From assembly GCF_902148855.1 (NCBI RefSeq), contig NC_043974.1, forward strand, positions 24,669,192-24,733,191: 64,000 nucleotides of DNA, written 5' to 3'. The notes below the pieces were generated by a model. That model did no database searches. It saw only the letters and a list, made by a program, of their open reading frames with translations, and had not been told where the DNA came from. Both the position numbers and the translations under genes were made by a program. This document shows positions 1 to 11,826 of the stretch, piece after piece. Each line of letters opens with the position of its first letter. Position 1 is the stretch's first letter. This DNA comes from Sphaeramia orbicularis. Lineage: Eukaryota; Chordata; Actinopteri; Kurtiformes; Apogonidae.

Positions 1-1
1 T

Positions 2-205
2 GCCGAGCTGTGGCGAGGCCTGGAGGAGCACCAGGAGCGGCGGATGCAGATGCTCACCGAGGCCGCCAGGAACCAGCGCAACCTCCAGGAGCGAGGAGAG
101 AGAGGGGACCCGCCCACACCCTCGTCCCCGCAGACGGCTCACTCCGACCAGCCCGAGCCAAAGCCCAGCGGGGCTTCCTCTGGAGCCGGGGAGAGCGCCA
201 CCTAG
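2..205 (+). CDS. ppp2r5b: PP2A regulatory subunit B56-beta, last coding exon (partial)
   Basis: The frame opens at base 2 and runs 67 codons to TAG at 203-205. It begins AELWRGLEEHQERRMQ, which matches the family's C-terminal helix (human PPP2R5B has QELWQGLEELRLRR, recalled from memory). A low-complexity tail rich in Pro, Ser, Gly and Glu follows and ends GAGESAT. B56 subunits direct the PP2A phosphatase to its substrates through HEAT-like repeats; those lie upstream, outside the window. The tail is longer than in human. Choosing B56-beta over other B56 members rests on the ELW-GLEE helix and on the neighbours gpha2 and majin, which flank PPP2R5B in human. The first codon of the exon is cut by the window edge. 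Confidence 0.82.
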   Translation, partial: AELWRGLEEHQERRMQMLTEAARNQRNLQERGERGDPPTPSSPQTAHSDQPEPKPSGASSGAGESAT

Positions 206-760
206 GTGCTGCTCCACACAGATTGGAAGGCGAAGGGGTTAGGGGGGTCAGGGAGAAGATAAAAAGTGAAATGGTGAAAGTGTTGGGAGAACTCAGTCAG
301 AAAAAGGTACAAATGAATCCACAGTTTTTATATCTTGTATCACTGAGGCGGTAGCTTTTTGTAAAAAAAAAAAAAGTATACAAACTCGCTGATCCAAGGT
401 AATGACTGTTCTTTTTTCTGTCGGAGTTGTGTGAAACTGGTTCACTTTTTGCTGTACACACATTACATTAGAGATCAGAAGAGGAATATCATCCATAAGT
501 GCAGACGTTATCGAAAAGCTTGTTCTGAACCCAAAATTGGTAGCTGGCCTGCTTCACATCAGTTTTGGACTCAAAATAGAGATGAGATTTCTCTTTTGGT
601 GCAACAATAACCAAGTTAAACATGTGTCTTATTTATCTTAACATTTAACCGACTGAGTCAGAGTCTGTACTGTGGCCTCATATTTATCTTTTGGTCAGAG
701 GTGTTTATTTCATGCGTGGATAGCACAATACTTTAATAAACCAATGAAGCAATTTCACAC
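206..760 (+). terminator. ppp2r5b: ppp2r5b 3' UTR with a polyadenylation signal
   Basis: AT-rich sequence without a long frame follows the ppp2r5b stop. The first good AATAAA is at 735-740. The true 3' UTR may be longer, since no other gene starts on this strand for about 10 kb. The end is inferred from the signal only. Confidence 0.5.
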
Positions 761-1118
761 AAACGTCCCAAAACTGTTGCCTCACAGACCAGAGACACAA
801 ACCCTCACACATACACACACCAAGACAGACGCAGGTACATATTTACTGTAAATATGAGAAGAAAGTACTACAATGAGACAGAGCGTATCAAGATATCGGT
901 CACATCTCACTTAAACGACTGACGCACCATTAACACAACTTTCTTTTGGACACACATATACATACAAACATACAAGTTGACACCTGGTTCTGGCGCTAAC
1001 TCCTCTCCCACTCTGTCGGGTTCCACCAAAGGACGAGCCTAAAGTCCATCGAGGTTCAATAACCACTGATGATGATAATGATATAAAGTACAATAATGTT
1101 CCTTCTTCTTACTTGTTA

Positions 1119-1220
1119 CTCTACTACTACTACTCTACTCTAAGTACTACTGATGATGATGATGATGACGACAATGATGATGATAATGTTTTTATATATG
1201 TATATATATATACATATCTA
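1119..1220. repeat. trinucleotide and TA-rich microsatellite patch
   Basis: CTA-type repeats (about 1119-1150) run into GAT repeats (1151-1187) and then a TATA-rich stretch. This is simple repeat; the short methionine-rich frame across it is not a gene. Confidence 0.75.
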
Positions 1221-1522
1221 TATATATACACATATGTCTCTGGATATTTCTGTAGTGTATTATGGGAGAAACACTAGTGTAGCAGAAACCATAAAGGGGA
1301 AGGCCGGCTTGAATTCTGAATTCACACCATGTTAACTGTATGAGGCCATAATGTGAGTGCCGAAATTCAGCGGAATTCCCCTTTAACAGACCTTAAAGAG
1401 GGGAAGAACAAACTGGATGGGAGTGACTGATTTTCTTTTCTTTTGACATTTGGGATGTTTCTGGTGCCGTGGAGCTGATTTTAAAGGGTAATGCATCTAA
1501 AAATGGAACAAAAAAACATTCC

Positions 1523-1803
1523 AAGGGCTGGAACTAACCATTATTTTCATTCTCGATTAACCTATTGGTTGTTTTAGAAATTAATCGATTAGTTTTTAGA
1601 TCTATAAAATGTCAAAAAATGTACATTAAATGACAGCTTCAAATTGAATGTATGTTCTGCAGCCCAAAGATGTTGAATTTACGTCACAGAGGGGTAAAGA
1701 AAATCAGAAAATATACAAATTTAAGAAGCTGAAATCAGTAATTTGGATTTTCTCAGACAATTTTAACAACTAATCGATTAATTGATTAATTGCTGCAGTG
1801 CTA
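1523..1803. mobile_element. hAT-type MITE, 281 bp, with 8-bp target duplication
   Basis: The sequence between two copies of AACATTCC (1515-1522 and 1804-1811) opens with AGGGCTGGAACTAACCATTA and closes with TTAATTGCTGCAGTGCT. Repeated ATCGATTA motifs sit near both ends. An 8-bp target duplication and these ends fit a non-autonomous hAT element of a type common in fish. There is no coding capacity. Confidence 0.75.
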
Positions 1804-1811
1804 AACATTCC

Positions 1812-4639
1812 ACCTAAAGAGGTCATTGCTGGATATTTTTTTCACTTTAATGTCAAGACACAGATGGATGATTGGTTTGGGATATTTTGTTAAAAAAACT
1901 TGACTGTCATTCATTAAAGGGATGAGATTTCACCAACATCCAACCAAAAAACAGACACAAGCAGATCAGTAAACTCCGCTCGGCACAGACTTCACCAGAG
2001 GATGAAGGAAGCGCACCTCAAGTGTCTCAAAGCAAAAGAAAATGCCGTAAATCCAGTTGAATTCCCCCTCCGAGCGTCTGTTCCTTTAGGTTCAGCAGAC
2101 CTGATGCTGCTAGATGGTTACCATGACGATGAAAACTTTTTTCAGTGTGAACCAACAAAAATCTGTTTATTCTTGTCTGATCATTACGATAGAGTGATGG
2201 GATAAAGAGAGGGGGAAAAAACAAAAAATTATTTTAGCAATATTTTCATTCTTTCAGGATAATCTGTGTGTTTTTTAGGGGGTTGAACAGGATGTGGGCG
2301 TCACACTCAAATGTTTACCCCCCCACTCTTGTTTTTACTCCTGTTGCGTCCTTGATATTCACATTGTCTTAAAGGTACTTTTTGTGTACATTTATTTGAT
2401 GAAGATGATTTTGCTTGGTAATTATGTTGGTTTTTTTTCCTTGGTTTTTGTATGATATTGTTCATTTTGTGGAAAATTGATACTGATGCTATTTATTTTC
2501 TATTTGATCAGGAAATGTAACTTAAATCTGAGGATGATGGTCAGGTTGTGTATGTGTGTGAGTGTGCATGTGTGTGCAGCGTGTGAGGAGATGTGTGTAG
2601 ATAGAGTGATTGAGAACGAGAGAAAAAAACTGTTCTCTCTTTGCTTCTTTTTCTCTCTCTCTCCTTCTCTCCTTCCTGAGGGACAGGGTTTGATTCCGAA
2701 TGTATCGTGAAACAAATTGATTGTTTTTTTGATGCTTGAGACGCAGAGCTACCTGTCGGCTGCTTCGTAACCAAACAGTCAGAAACCCTCCAGACCAGCA
2801 GTTTTTCAAAGCGTTCACTTCAACGAATGCCCGAGTCAACAAGGTTCGGAAATCCTTTTTCTAACGCAGCTCCTGGATTTTGGTTTTTAGTCGAACTGCA
2901 AATGACTGATTTAGCATTTATGCTTTCAGATTGTAGTGCTGCTCTTGAATACCTTTGACTTTATATGGGTTCTGTTGACTTACAGTGATGTTTTTCAGGC
3001 TGCGATCGCACCTAATCGGCTTTTGCTTCTTTGGTAAATTGGGCTGTGGTTAACCAATAGATGGCTGAAGTTTGGACAATGCATTCATTACAAACTAACA
3101 AATTCTTAAATCCCACATGTGAGTTCAGATACAGATGTACAGACCTGTTGTGGGAATTATTTTGCTTTAATTCTCACATAAATGATTGTATATTTCACTG
3201 ATTTGAGCCAATTTTAAGCTCCAGACACTCCCCACTTTGTTGATTTGACATATTCATCCTTATCATTCATGCAATTTTGAGCTGAATCTGACATGACACA
3301 CGAAAACTGAAGCTTCTGAGCAAATTTTGTGCACTGAAGTTCTGAAAAAAGCAGGAGATTTGGCCTTAACTGCAGGTTTTTCTCACACATTTTTACAATG
3401 AAAAATTCAAGTTTGAGGGAAAATATGTTTGTTACTTATTCTCTGCCTTAGAAATGATCCCAGGTTATGTTCACATGTACATAAATTGTGAGCTTTTTCC
3501 ATTCAGACTTATCCAAAGACCCCACGCTGGGCCCTCACCCCAGATTGGGAACCACTAACATCCTCCATTCTGGTCTAAATACAGCTGTGATCCACAGTTT
3601 CCCTTTGATGCAGCAAAAAAAAACTGCCTGTTTCTTCTCTTCTAGCACTCTACGGCAGTGCAAATGGCCTCACTTCAGGAATTGCATTGATGGATTAGGT
3701 GTAATCGCAGCATCACACGCCTCAAAATCTGCAAATTAAATCTAACGGGCACCCCCCAAACACTCAAATTTCGTTGGATTTCTAGCCTTGTTTTGATTCA
3801 GGCTGAAAACACTCCAAAAAACACAAGAGATAAAACACAAAACTTGACCTCGCTGTCATTAAACTCAGCTTATTTTATGATTTTTTGTTTTGCCTATAGC
3901 TTACTCACAAACCCTCTTGATTGTCAACACGAGAACCCCAGATCCCACTGTTTGGAAAAATGAAAAACGATCCGATTGATGCTGATTATTCCTATTTTTA
4001 GAACCGGTCTAGAAGTGCTCCAGAACAGGAAGCGAGAGAGGAGAGTGTGTGTTGGTATAGACCTCTGGTATCACCTCACAGACAGCCATCAGAAACTGGT
4101 TTCATTCGCTGTCACACCTCCTCTCTGCAGCCATTTTTAACAAATGCTTTAAAGCAGAGGAGAGGTGTGAACGGATCTGATGAAAGCAGACAGTAAAGAT
4201 AAAAACCAGAGGAGGAGAAAGACAGAGGAAAAAAAAGACATAGAGTTAGATGTGATAGAATGGCAATAAGTCAGAGCAACAGTAACAGAATGAGAATATA
4301 ATGTTACCGAAACCTACAACCGCATTACGTAGCAATTTCACTGAATTTCTAGATTTGCACTGTCTGCCCAATGGTCTGTGTTTGTTGTGTTCAAGAAAAA
4401 CCTTAGAGAAGATGACTAAGATGATGCAGAAGAAGAAGATGTATATTTTGGGGACCAACACAGCGGTGGGGGAGGGGGGTTTGAATGTAGAGAGGCGTAC
4501 CACTGTATGTAACATTACAGGGTGTAGAACAGAAGAAAAAACTATGTGCTAAAAATGAAACTTCACTTTGAGAAAACACTTTGGATGTCTGCGCTGTTTT
4601 TTGTGTCTCCTTTTCCTTTTTTTGTCTCAGCAATTAAGC
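1812..4639. other. intergenic stretch without a recognised gene
   Basis: I found no exon with family similarity here. Frames of up to about 106 codons at 2477-2842 overlap a TG/GA-rich patch (about 2545-2680) on both strands and look like chance frames. Part of the stretch could still be a long ppp2r5b 3' UTR. Nothing else was supported. Confidence 0.5.
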
Positions 4640-4825
4640 AGTGGTGGAAGAAAGTACTAATAGAGAAATGTAAAAATAGTAGATTATAAGTGAAAAAGAG
4701 CACAAAGAATTCTTGGTACCCTTCTGTTAAAGAAAGAAAAACCTACAATGATCACTGAAATACTTGGAACTGATAATAAGTAATAAGAAATAAAAGTGTA
4801 CTGAAAATAAAACATCCAAAAACCA
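4640..4825. mobile_element. fragment of a Tc1-like element plus a MITE end
   Basis: CAGTGGTGGAAGAAAGTACT at 4640 is a terminal sequence common in fish MITEs. From about 4713 to 4815 the sequence resembles 7720-7815 (shared TTCTGTTAAA, GAAAAACCTACAATG and the AATAAATAAAA-like run), the left part of the Tc1-like fossil described there. It looks like a broken mosaic. Confidence 0.5.
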
Positions 4826-4869
4826 CATTGTGCGAGGATGTTTTAAGGGTCATGCAATTTTTTTAGGCA

Positions 4870-5672
4870 CACTGTAAAAAAAAAAAAAAACATAAAAAAA
4901 CCCAGTAATATTCTGGCAGCAGGGGTGCTGAAAAAATAGTGTAAAATAACGGAAAATAAACATCTCATAAAAATACAGTCATTTTCCATAATTAAAATAG
5001 TTTTTTGCCCCAACTTTACGTGAGATTTTGCTTTTTTTTTTTTTTTTTTTTTTTTTAACTTTTTAATGTTTAATAAAGAATATTTACATGTATTAAAACA
5101 ATCAAATTACCTATATATATATAAAAATAATTTTCAATGAGACTAAGTTGTACAGTCCACTGATAAAAATTGTATTTTGACAGTTTATCAGCGCTTATAC
5201 ATGTTATACATTCACAAAAATACATTTATTCAACATTTGTAATGCAATTACACAAGATATTTGTCACTTAACAAACAAGTCTTGTTAAACTTGCAGAACA
5301 AATACTTCTTTTACGCTTAATTGTCAGTGATTTTATCTCGTTTTTTTGTTTTTTTTTTACATTGTTATACTTTAAATTAACAGTTTAATCTCATAAATAG
5401 AAAAGAAATATTTGTGAAATTATGATACATTTGCAAATGTATTTTAACTGTATTTTTCTGTGAAAAAGAAAAAATTTCTTTTAAAAATTGGAAATTTTAT
5501 GATTATTCACAGTTACAGTTTTTTCATGTTATTTTACATTTGACGTGTAAAATCACAGTCTATTTTTGTCATTTCGTTGATATTTTCCTGTATCTTAAAA
5601 ATACAGGAAAAATCTGTAAAATAAACAGTGAAAATTCTGTTAAATTACTTTTTTTTTTTTTTTTTAACAGTG
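4870..5672. mobile_element. CACTG-ended non-autonomous DNA transposon, about 0.8 kb
   Basis: It begins CACTGTAAAAAAAAA and ends with a T run and AACAGTG, so the ends are inverted CACTG repeats. The interior is very AT-rich with small palindromes, such as CCTGTATCTTAAAAATACAGG-like pairing near 5588-5608. The phrase TTCTGGCAGCAGGGGTGC near 4912 occurs in a familiar fish MITE. The superfamily is unresolved (CACTA-like or hAT-like). No transposase is present. Confidence 0.65.
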
Positions 5673-5964
5673 CAACTGTGTCAATAGCCACTTCGATTAA
5701 TTTGTACTGGAGTTATTCAGTGTGGTGTTTGCTCTTCTCTCATTGATCATGTGATGAGGATTAGATTCATCCACTATTCCTGTGTAGAAAACTGGACATA
5801 AATGTGTTCAAAATAGCTCCACCTTAAATAGAAACAACACCAACCTGTTCCTCTAAGGTGTCACTGTTAAATAATCTGATGATATCAATGGTTTAATATG
5901 AGTAATAAATGTCATGTATAAAAATGTACCAATCACAGGGCCCAAACGAGTACTTTTACTTCAG

Positions 5965-6530
5965 TACTTTATTTATTTTATTGGTTTATTTAATAGGGAC
6001 TATGCATATTTATGAACATTGCTATATAAAAAATACACCCATGTAAATACGCCAGAATTTGTAAAAATAACTACTTTTCATCTGCAGTCCCTAGGCAGAT
6101 GACAGAAACAAGACGTAAAACAGCCAACATTAATACATCACTCGTTCACTATAAATTAAAAATTAAATAATACACATGATGATGACATAGACATCAGCAA
6201 AACAAACAAAAAACAAATAGACATAGGATGATCACAGGGGCATTAGCCTATACATTCACCTCTACTACTACTACTACTACTACGACTACTACCTCTACTT
6301 ATATACAACTTAACAGAAAAAGTGTATGGGTGATGAAATGTATGCCAATTAAAAGTGAGTGCATCTGGTTTTCCAGGAGCCACTGCTTTAAGTGAGTTTT
6401 AAAATTATTAGGAGGGGCAAGCTATTCCAAAGTTTACCTCCTACTATTGACAGTACGTTTTGGCCAAAAGTGGTGCGTGTGGATGGTATCACATAATTCC
6501 CATTTACAGAGGCAGAAGAACAGAAGTAGA
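5965..6530 (-). mobile_element. 3' end of a non-LTR retrotransposon (LINE)
   Basis: On the minus strand a frame ends with VIPSTRTTFGQN and GGKLWNSLP (about 6520-6388). This resembles the extreme C-terminus of many fish CR1/L2/Rex-type ORF2 proteins, where a (R/S)TRT-(F/Y)G ... (L/P)WNSLP pattern is usual. Downstream on that strand, GACTGCAGATGAAAAGTAG (near 6080) is a familiar fish LINE 3' UTR phrase. The 5' part is missing, and a different transposon follows directly. The clade is not certain. Confidence 0.55.
6255..6300 (+). repeat. (CTA)n microsatellite
   Basis: About 13 CTA/CTC-like units, interrupted once by CGA. No other feature. Confidence 0.8.
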
Positions 6531-6542
6531 AGTCATGCAGCG

Positions 6543-7660
6543 GGGGTGTCAAACAAATGACCTGTGGGCCAAAACCAGCCTGCCAAAGGGTCCAATCCTG
6601 TCTGTGGGATGAATCTGTGAAATGTAAAAATGACACTGACGTTATTAACAATCAAGGATGTCAAAATCATTTTAGTTAAGGTGTCACATGCAGCCCAATT
6701 TAATCTCAAGTGCTTCGGAGCAGTAAATCATAATAACCTAAAAATAATGACAACTCCAAATTTTAGTGTGAAAAATGTACACATTTACATTTAAAAACTA
6801 TCCTTTCATAAAAAGTGTGAATAGCCTGAACAAATATTCACAACCTGAAATGTCTTGAGAGAAATAAGTGCAATTTTTAACAATATTCTGCATCCTATTA
6901 AATGTTTGTGCCTATGTAGCTCCACTGTGATCGGTGAGTTAAAATGCACATGTGTAAATGATAAATAGAGGCATAATATTATTAAAATTTCACTTATTTT
7001 TCTTAAGAAATTTTAGGTTGTTCATGGATATATTGTAGATGTAATCATTTTCATAATATAATTTTACTTTTTTTCACTGTTATTATGTTACTGGTCCGGC
7101 CGGGTTGAGATCATATTCGACTAAATGTGGACTAAAATTTTAATATTAATAAAATTTAATTCATTTTTCTTAAGAAATTTCAGGTTGTTCCTTGATACAT
7201 TGTAGATGTTAACATTTTCATCATATAATTTTACTTTTTTCGCTGTTATTATGTTATTGGTCCAATCCCGGTTGAGATCATATTAGACTACATGTGGACT
7301 AAAATTTTAATATTAATAAAATTCTGCTTCTTTTTCTTGAGAAATTTCAGGTTGTTCATGGATATATTGTAGATGTCATCATTTTCATAATATAATTTTA
7401 CTTTTTTTCACTGTTATTATGTTACTGGTCCGGCTCAGTTGAGATCATATTGGACTAAATATGGACTAAGATTTTAATATTAATAAAATTCCACTTATTT
7501 TTCATAAGAAATTTCAAGTTGTTCATGGATACATTGTAGATGTAATCATTTTCATAATATATATGTATTTTTTTCACTGTTATTATGTTACTGGTCCGGC
7601 CCAGTTGAGATCATATTGGACTAAATGTGGCCCCTGAACTAAAATGACTTTGACCCGCCT
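6543..7660. mobile_element. hAT-type non-autonomous element with internal tandem repeats
   Basis: The left end GGGGTGTCAAACAAATGACC and the right end GGCCCCTGAACTAAAATGAC followed by TTTGACCC are inverted, diverged versions of a terminal sequence common in fish hAT MITEs (GGGTGTCAAACTCATTTTAG type). The interior is filled by four tandem units of about 167 bp (see 6970-7640). No transposase frame is present. The target duplication is not clear, so the exact ends may be off by a few bases. Confidence 0.65.
6970..7640 (+). repeat. four tandem units of about 167 bp
   Basis: The phrase GTTACTGGTCCGG (or GTTATTGGTCCAA in unit 2) recurs at about 7088, 7254, 7422 and 7588, giving a period of 166-168. 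Each unit also carries AAATTTCAGGTTGTTC and TTGAGATCATATT variants. The repeats are confined to the hAT-type element. Confidence 0.85.
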
Positions 7661-7694
7661 GCTTTATTAACATTCCTACTAATACTTTAGCGCT

Positions 7695-8570
7695 TCTTCA
7701 CTTATGGACAATACTGTTGATGCCTTTCTGTTAAAAAAAAAAGAAAAACCTACAATGGTCACTAAAATAACTTGAAATTGACAAGTCATAATAAATAAAA
7801 CATTTACTGAAAATTATTGGCAAAAGTCAGACATTGCTTTTGAATTGTGGTTCAACAGCATCTCAAGAAACAAATTAAATGAAACTGGCTCGGACAAAAC
7901 TGATACAACAGATTAAAAGACAAGTTAAACTCAGGTGTGTCGATCATCAGCGTCACAGGTGTGTTTAGTCTGTCTGTTTTAAAGGTGGAAAGAAGTCACT
8001 ATGGTCTTTGGTGTCATGGTGTGGATCACAGAAACCTGAAGAGAGAGCTGTGTCAGGGAATTAGAAAGACATTATAGATAAAACATGTTAAAGGTAAAGG
8101 TTATAAGACCATCTCTGAGCAGCTTCATCTCACTCTGACTACAGTTCCACGTATTATTCAGAAATTTAAGCTTCAAGGGACTTAAGTGGGAATGCAAATG
8201 GCTACCGAAGAGACCTCAACAACTTCCTGCACAGAGGTTTTTGGCAAGGCAAATCAGCTTTATGTTCTGATATTTAAAAAATGAAGCATATAAAGAAAAG
8301 ACCGCTGCACCTGTGAAACATGGAGGAGTTTTGGTTATGCTGAACCTGGCAGAAGGTGTCCAAAATCTTCACATGGTACAAAAAGATCTCAAGACTATGA
8401 AATCAAAAAGCTTGACCGGATAACGACCTGAAACACAAAATTAAAGACACCCAAGAATGGCTTGGAACAAAACGTTGGACTGTTCTGACGTCTCTTCTAC
8501 AAACCCTGACCTAAGTCTTACTGAACATTTGATGGAGGAGCTGAAACATGCAGTCTGGAGTAAGTTTGTA
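7695..8570 (+). mobile_element. decayed Tc1-like transposon
   Basis: The left part (ATTGCTTTTGAATTGTGGTTCAACAG region, about 7830) and the coding remnants match a well-known fish Tc1 layout. A + strand patch at about 8430-8500 reads DTQEWLGTKRWTVLT, the part of Tc1 transposases after the second catalytic Asp. Upstream, 8035-8150 carries the paired-like DNA-binding region in pieces (ISEQLH near 8113). The reading frame is broken many times and much of the catalytic core is missing, so it cannot encode a transposase. Confidence 0.72.
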
Positions 8571-9611
8571 TTTATCATTACTTTTGTCAGTTTTGAGTTA
8601 TTTCAGTGGGTTTTCTTTCTTAACTCATAAAGATCTACGTTTTTCTGAAAAGCATAAAGAATGTCAGAGTGCACAGTATCTCCCAAAGGTGAAGAATTCT
8701 TAAAGTCCGTATAAAACCACTAGGAGGAAGATTTCAGATTGAAATGTGCTATAGTTTTTGCTTTACAGATACATACAAACAGATACAGTACTGGGACTAG
8801 TTCAATATTTAACAACTTAACCTTTTATATACACTACAAGGATATTTTTAATTTTTGGGCTATTTTTTTCAGTTGGGATTCGAGAACAGCACTTTTAACT
8901 TTTTTGTGTGTGACAAATGAAATATCCTTAACTTTTTGTTTGTAGTGTAGTTCACTCATTGAAATACTCTGAAATTCAAAATTTGAACTTCAGTGTGTTA
9001 TTGGAGAACATAACAAGACTGTATTACTTTTGGGAATTTTTTCAAAACATTTTTATTGTCATGTAGAAAATCAAGGTCAATGAAGTTACCACATTTGGTC
9101 CCTTACCCATATGTGGCAAAAAAAAAGGTCCAAGAAGTATATATCTTAAAAAAAATAAATAAATAAACACACAAAGAAAAACATGTAATTTAGAACATTA
9201 GACCAACATCAGTGCTGCTCCAGACCCCTGTCCACATCCACATTCTCCCATTGAACATCATTCCTTACATTAGTACCATTACTTCATGGTACCTAACAAA
9301 GCGGGTACACTCATGGTTCGTGCAGAGGTGGACCTTACAGACCCTGGAGACCACATTGGACCTGAGATTGTTGACTTACTGTCCTCACTGTAACTGTTGC
9401 CGCCACTGTCTTATGTATATGGAAATTACCAAAAATGGTCACTTGCCCGATAAAGGCTTAAGGAAAACTATTGGGCAAATTTAGCGTGATGTAGCATTAA
9501 ATGAAAATACTCCAGTCTAAGCACCTCAAAACTGCTTAAATCTGGTACTTAAGTAAATATATAATTTCTTTCCACCACTGGTACCTGATATTGAATCGTA
9601 TACCTTTTCTA
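8571..9611. other. intergenic stretch, no gene seen
   Basis: AT-rich, with a TTTCTTTCCACCACTG phrase at about 9568-9583 that mirrors the CAGTGGTGGAAGAAAG end at 4640. The two could be the ends of one old element now split by later insertions, but the flanking 8 bases do not match, so this is unproven. Confidence 0.4.
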
Positions 9612-9630
9612 TTAGTACAGATACATGCTT

Positions 9631-10146
9631 TTTTTTTTTTTTTTTTTTTGTAACTTATATTTTATTAGTTTTAAAAGAACAACAACAAAAAGAAAACACA
9701 ACATAAATCAGTCTGGGTAGCACAGTCTTATCAATTATTTTGCTTATATAATGTCCATTTTTTCCACTTTTTGTTCCTTTGTGGTGCTTGTAGCCTCAAT
9801 CTGTATGTTAGTTTTTCCATTAGAAATATGTCCTCGATTGTATTTATCCATTGATCCTTTGATGGTACGTTCATCTTCCCCCAATTCCTTGTTATATATA
9901 TATTTTTGCAGCTATCAACATCACCTTTACTAAATATTTATCATATTCACGTATAGTGCCATCACCAAAGTTGCATAAATAAAGAATTTCAGGTTTCTTT
10001 GGAATTGTGTATCCTAATACTTGACATAGGACATTGTAGATCATTTCCCAATATTCTGAAAGTTTTGAACATTTCCAAAAAACATGAGAATGGTCAACAT
10101 CCATCTCCTCGCATTCTCTCCAACATTCCTGATGCCTCTGTAACTG
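9631..10146 (-). mobile_element. 5'-truncated L1-type LINE insertion
   Basis: The insert is flanked by a perfect 19-bp duplication (TTAGTACAGATACATGCTT at 9612-9630 and 10147-10165). It starts with a T run on the + strand, so its poly(A) tail is on the minus strand. The minus strand at about 10140-9892 reads ECWRECEEMDVDHSHVFWKC and goes on with KPEILYLCNFGDG, the C-terminal end of L1-type ORF2 proteins (zinc-knuckle-like C-x3-C-x7-H-x4-C spacing, then a leucine-rich tail). Only this last part of ORF2 and the 3' UTR were inserted. The intact duplication implies a fairly recent insertion. Confidence 0.85.
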
Positions 10147-10165
10147 TTAGTACAGATACATGCTT

Positions 10166-10930
10166 ACTTCTAAAATCTCAAGGGCGGAATTTATAAATCA
10201 ATAGACAAAGAAAGTAAAAAAAAAAAACATGAAATAAAAGAAGCACAGATTACTATGTATACTTTTTCTTTTTTTTTCTTTTAATGCAAGTGATCAGAAT
10301 ATCAGGAAAAGAGTGAAAAGGTCACACTTGATGATTTCTGAGCAGGGTTTGACTATTTCTTATATTGAGCTAATGTAAGTTTGTCACAAAAATCTTGGCA
10401 CCATCAATGATCGAGTGCGACTTTCACAATGCCATCAGTGCACAAAGATTGAAAGTGGACTCTAACGGAAGACAACATTTACTTCCCTGTAATTAAACTT
10501 TAGGAACTAATAGCATTTCCATATTTGGTTGAGGCCAATTTAACTATTTTTAACAATGCTATTAAATTTCATTTTTGTGGAAAAAAAAGTCTTTATTAGC
10601 ATATAACATGACCAAAGTGAGGGTCTTTCAGCTCATTGTTTTGGTTTTCTATCCCACAAATTCCCCTCTCTTCACATCACGTCCTCCTTTTCCGCTTTTC
10701 TTCACGTTGCTGAAAGTGGACCAGAGTTGGCTGAAGAACTGCACACACATGAGGGAAAGAGAGAGAGAGGGGGAGAGAGAGAGTGAGGGAGATACAGGCT
10801 GAGGTTAAGAAAACATAGACAACCATCAGTATTTTCCAGGGAGTCTCCATTATTTCTGGCTTGGGGTCTCTAATGGTATTTCATTGTAATTGCTATGATG
10901 TCAGAGTGTCCGTCCGCTCTAATGGCCTTC
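10166..10930. other. gphb5 upstream region
   Basis: There is no gene, only short A/T runs and a GAGA-rich microsatellite at about 10754-10792. The promoter of gphb5 should lie at the right end of this stretch. I see no clear TATA box. Confidence 0.4.
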
Positions 10931-10939
10931 TAAAACAAC

Positions 10940-11036
10940 AACAAGGACAGATTGGTTCCATTCACAAGTTATTGTCCAGGCAGAGAGACGCACGAGACCG
11001 GCAGCTCCAAACTCTGCAGCGTTCTCAGCTGAAAAG
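10940..11036 (+). other. gphb5: probable non-coding first exon of gphb5
   Basis: A GC-richer stretch ends in a strong donor, GCTGAAAAG|GTGAGT, after base 11036. It pairs with the acceptor TTTTTCTCACAG|C at 11815/11816, 11 bases upstream of the gphb5 start codon. The transcription start is not determined, so the left edge is a guess. Confidence 0.5.
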
Positions 11037-11826
11037 GTGAGTCAGAGTTTATTTACATACAGAAAACATATTTAACTTCTCATGTGGTTGTAAATATACT
11101 CATTATGCTTTGTTTTAAGAGAAGCTGGCAGGAAATGAGGGCTAAGAAAACAAAGATAAGCTGATTTATGCCAGTTTTATTGCATTTTTACTCCACTGAT
11201 GCACAATCTAGTTTTCATAGATAAAGAAATGTAAGTGTTGCATGTCATTCTGTGTGTATTTTTTACTTAATTCTGGCTGTGGGTGTTATATTTAGTACGT
11301 TCGTGACACTAAATAACATAGATGTCTTTGCTACAGGTAAAAAAAAAAAGTATATGATTTAACATTGAGAGTAAAAACCTCCATTCCTTTCAGTGAAATA
11401 GTCACTCTGATGTGTCATTTGTAGGTTTCCACTATTAAATGAATTTTCTGTTTAATGCAATGAAAATATTTGATTAACCCTTTAAGCTGGCCATTAAAAT
11501 GAACATAATTAACTGTAATGGTCACAGCTAGAGTAGACTGCAATATCCAAAATGGACACTGGAGGGAGTTGTTAGTTATATTGGATGTCAAGTATAGTTT
11601 ATTCAGCTTTGACAGACAGCAGTGGCTCAGTGATGTTGATTAGTTGTCATTAAATATTTCACATGTTTATTCTCTACCTTTTATAACAGATAAAACAGAA
11701 TATTGTACTGCTTTAGTCAATAACGTGATATTCACTTTGTATATTCTGTAAACCACCTTTCTTTATATTTAACAGTACGAATACTCATTTTCATTTAATG
11801 TCCTTTTTCTCACAGCATTTCCCAGC

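Noticed and set aside
10-354. 114-codon + frame overlapping the ppp2r5b exon
   Set aside because: It is a shifted frame of the true exon; the frame from base 2 gives the B56 C-terminus.
4640-9583. One single 4.9-kb element bounded by CAGTGGTGGAAGAAAG and CTTTCCACCACTG
   Set aside because: The flanking 8 bases differ and the inside is a mix of independent elements; two separate fragments are equally likely.
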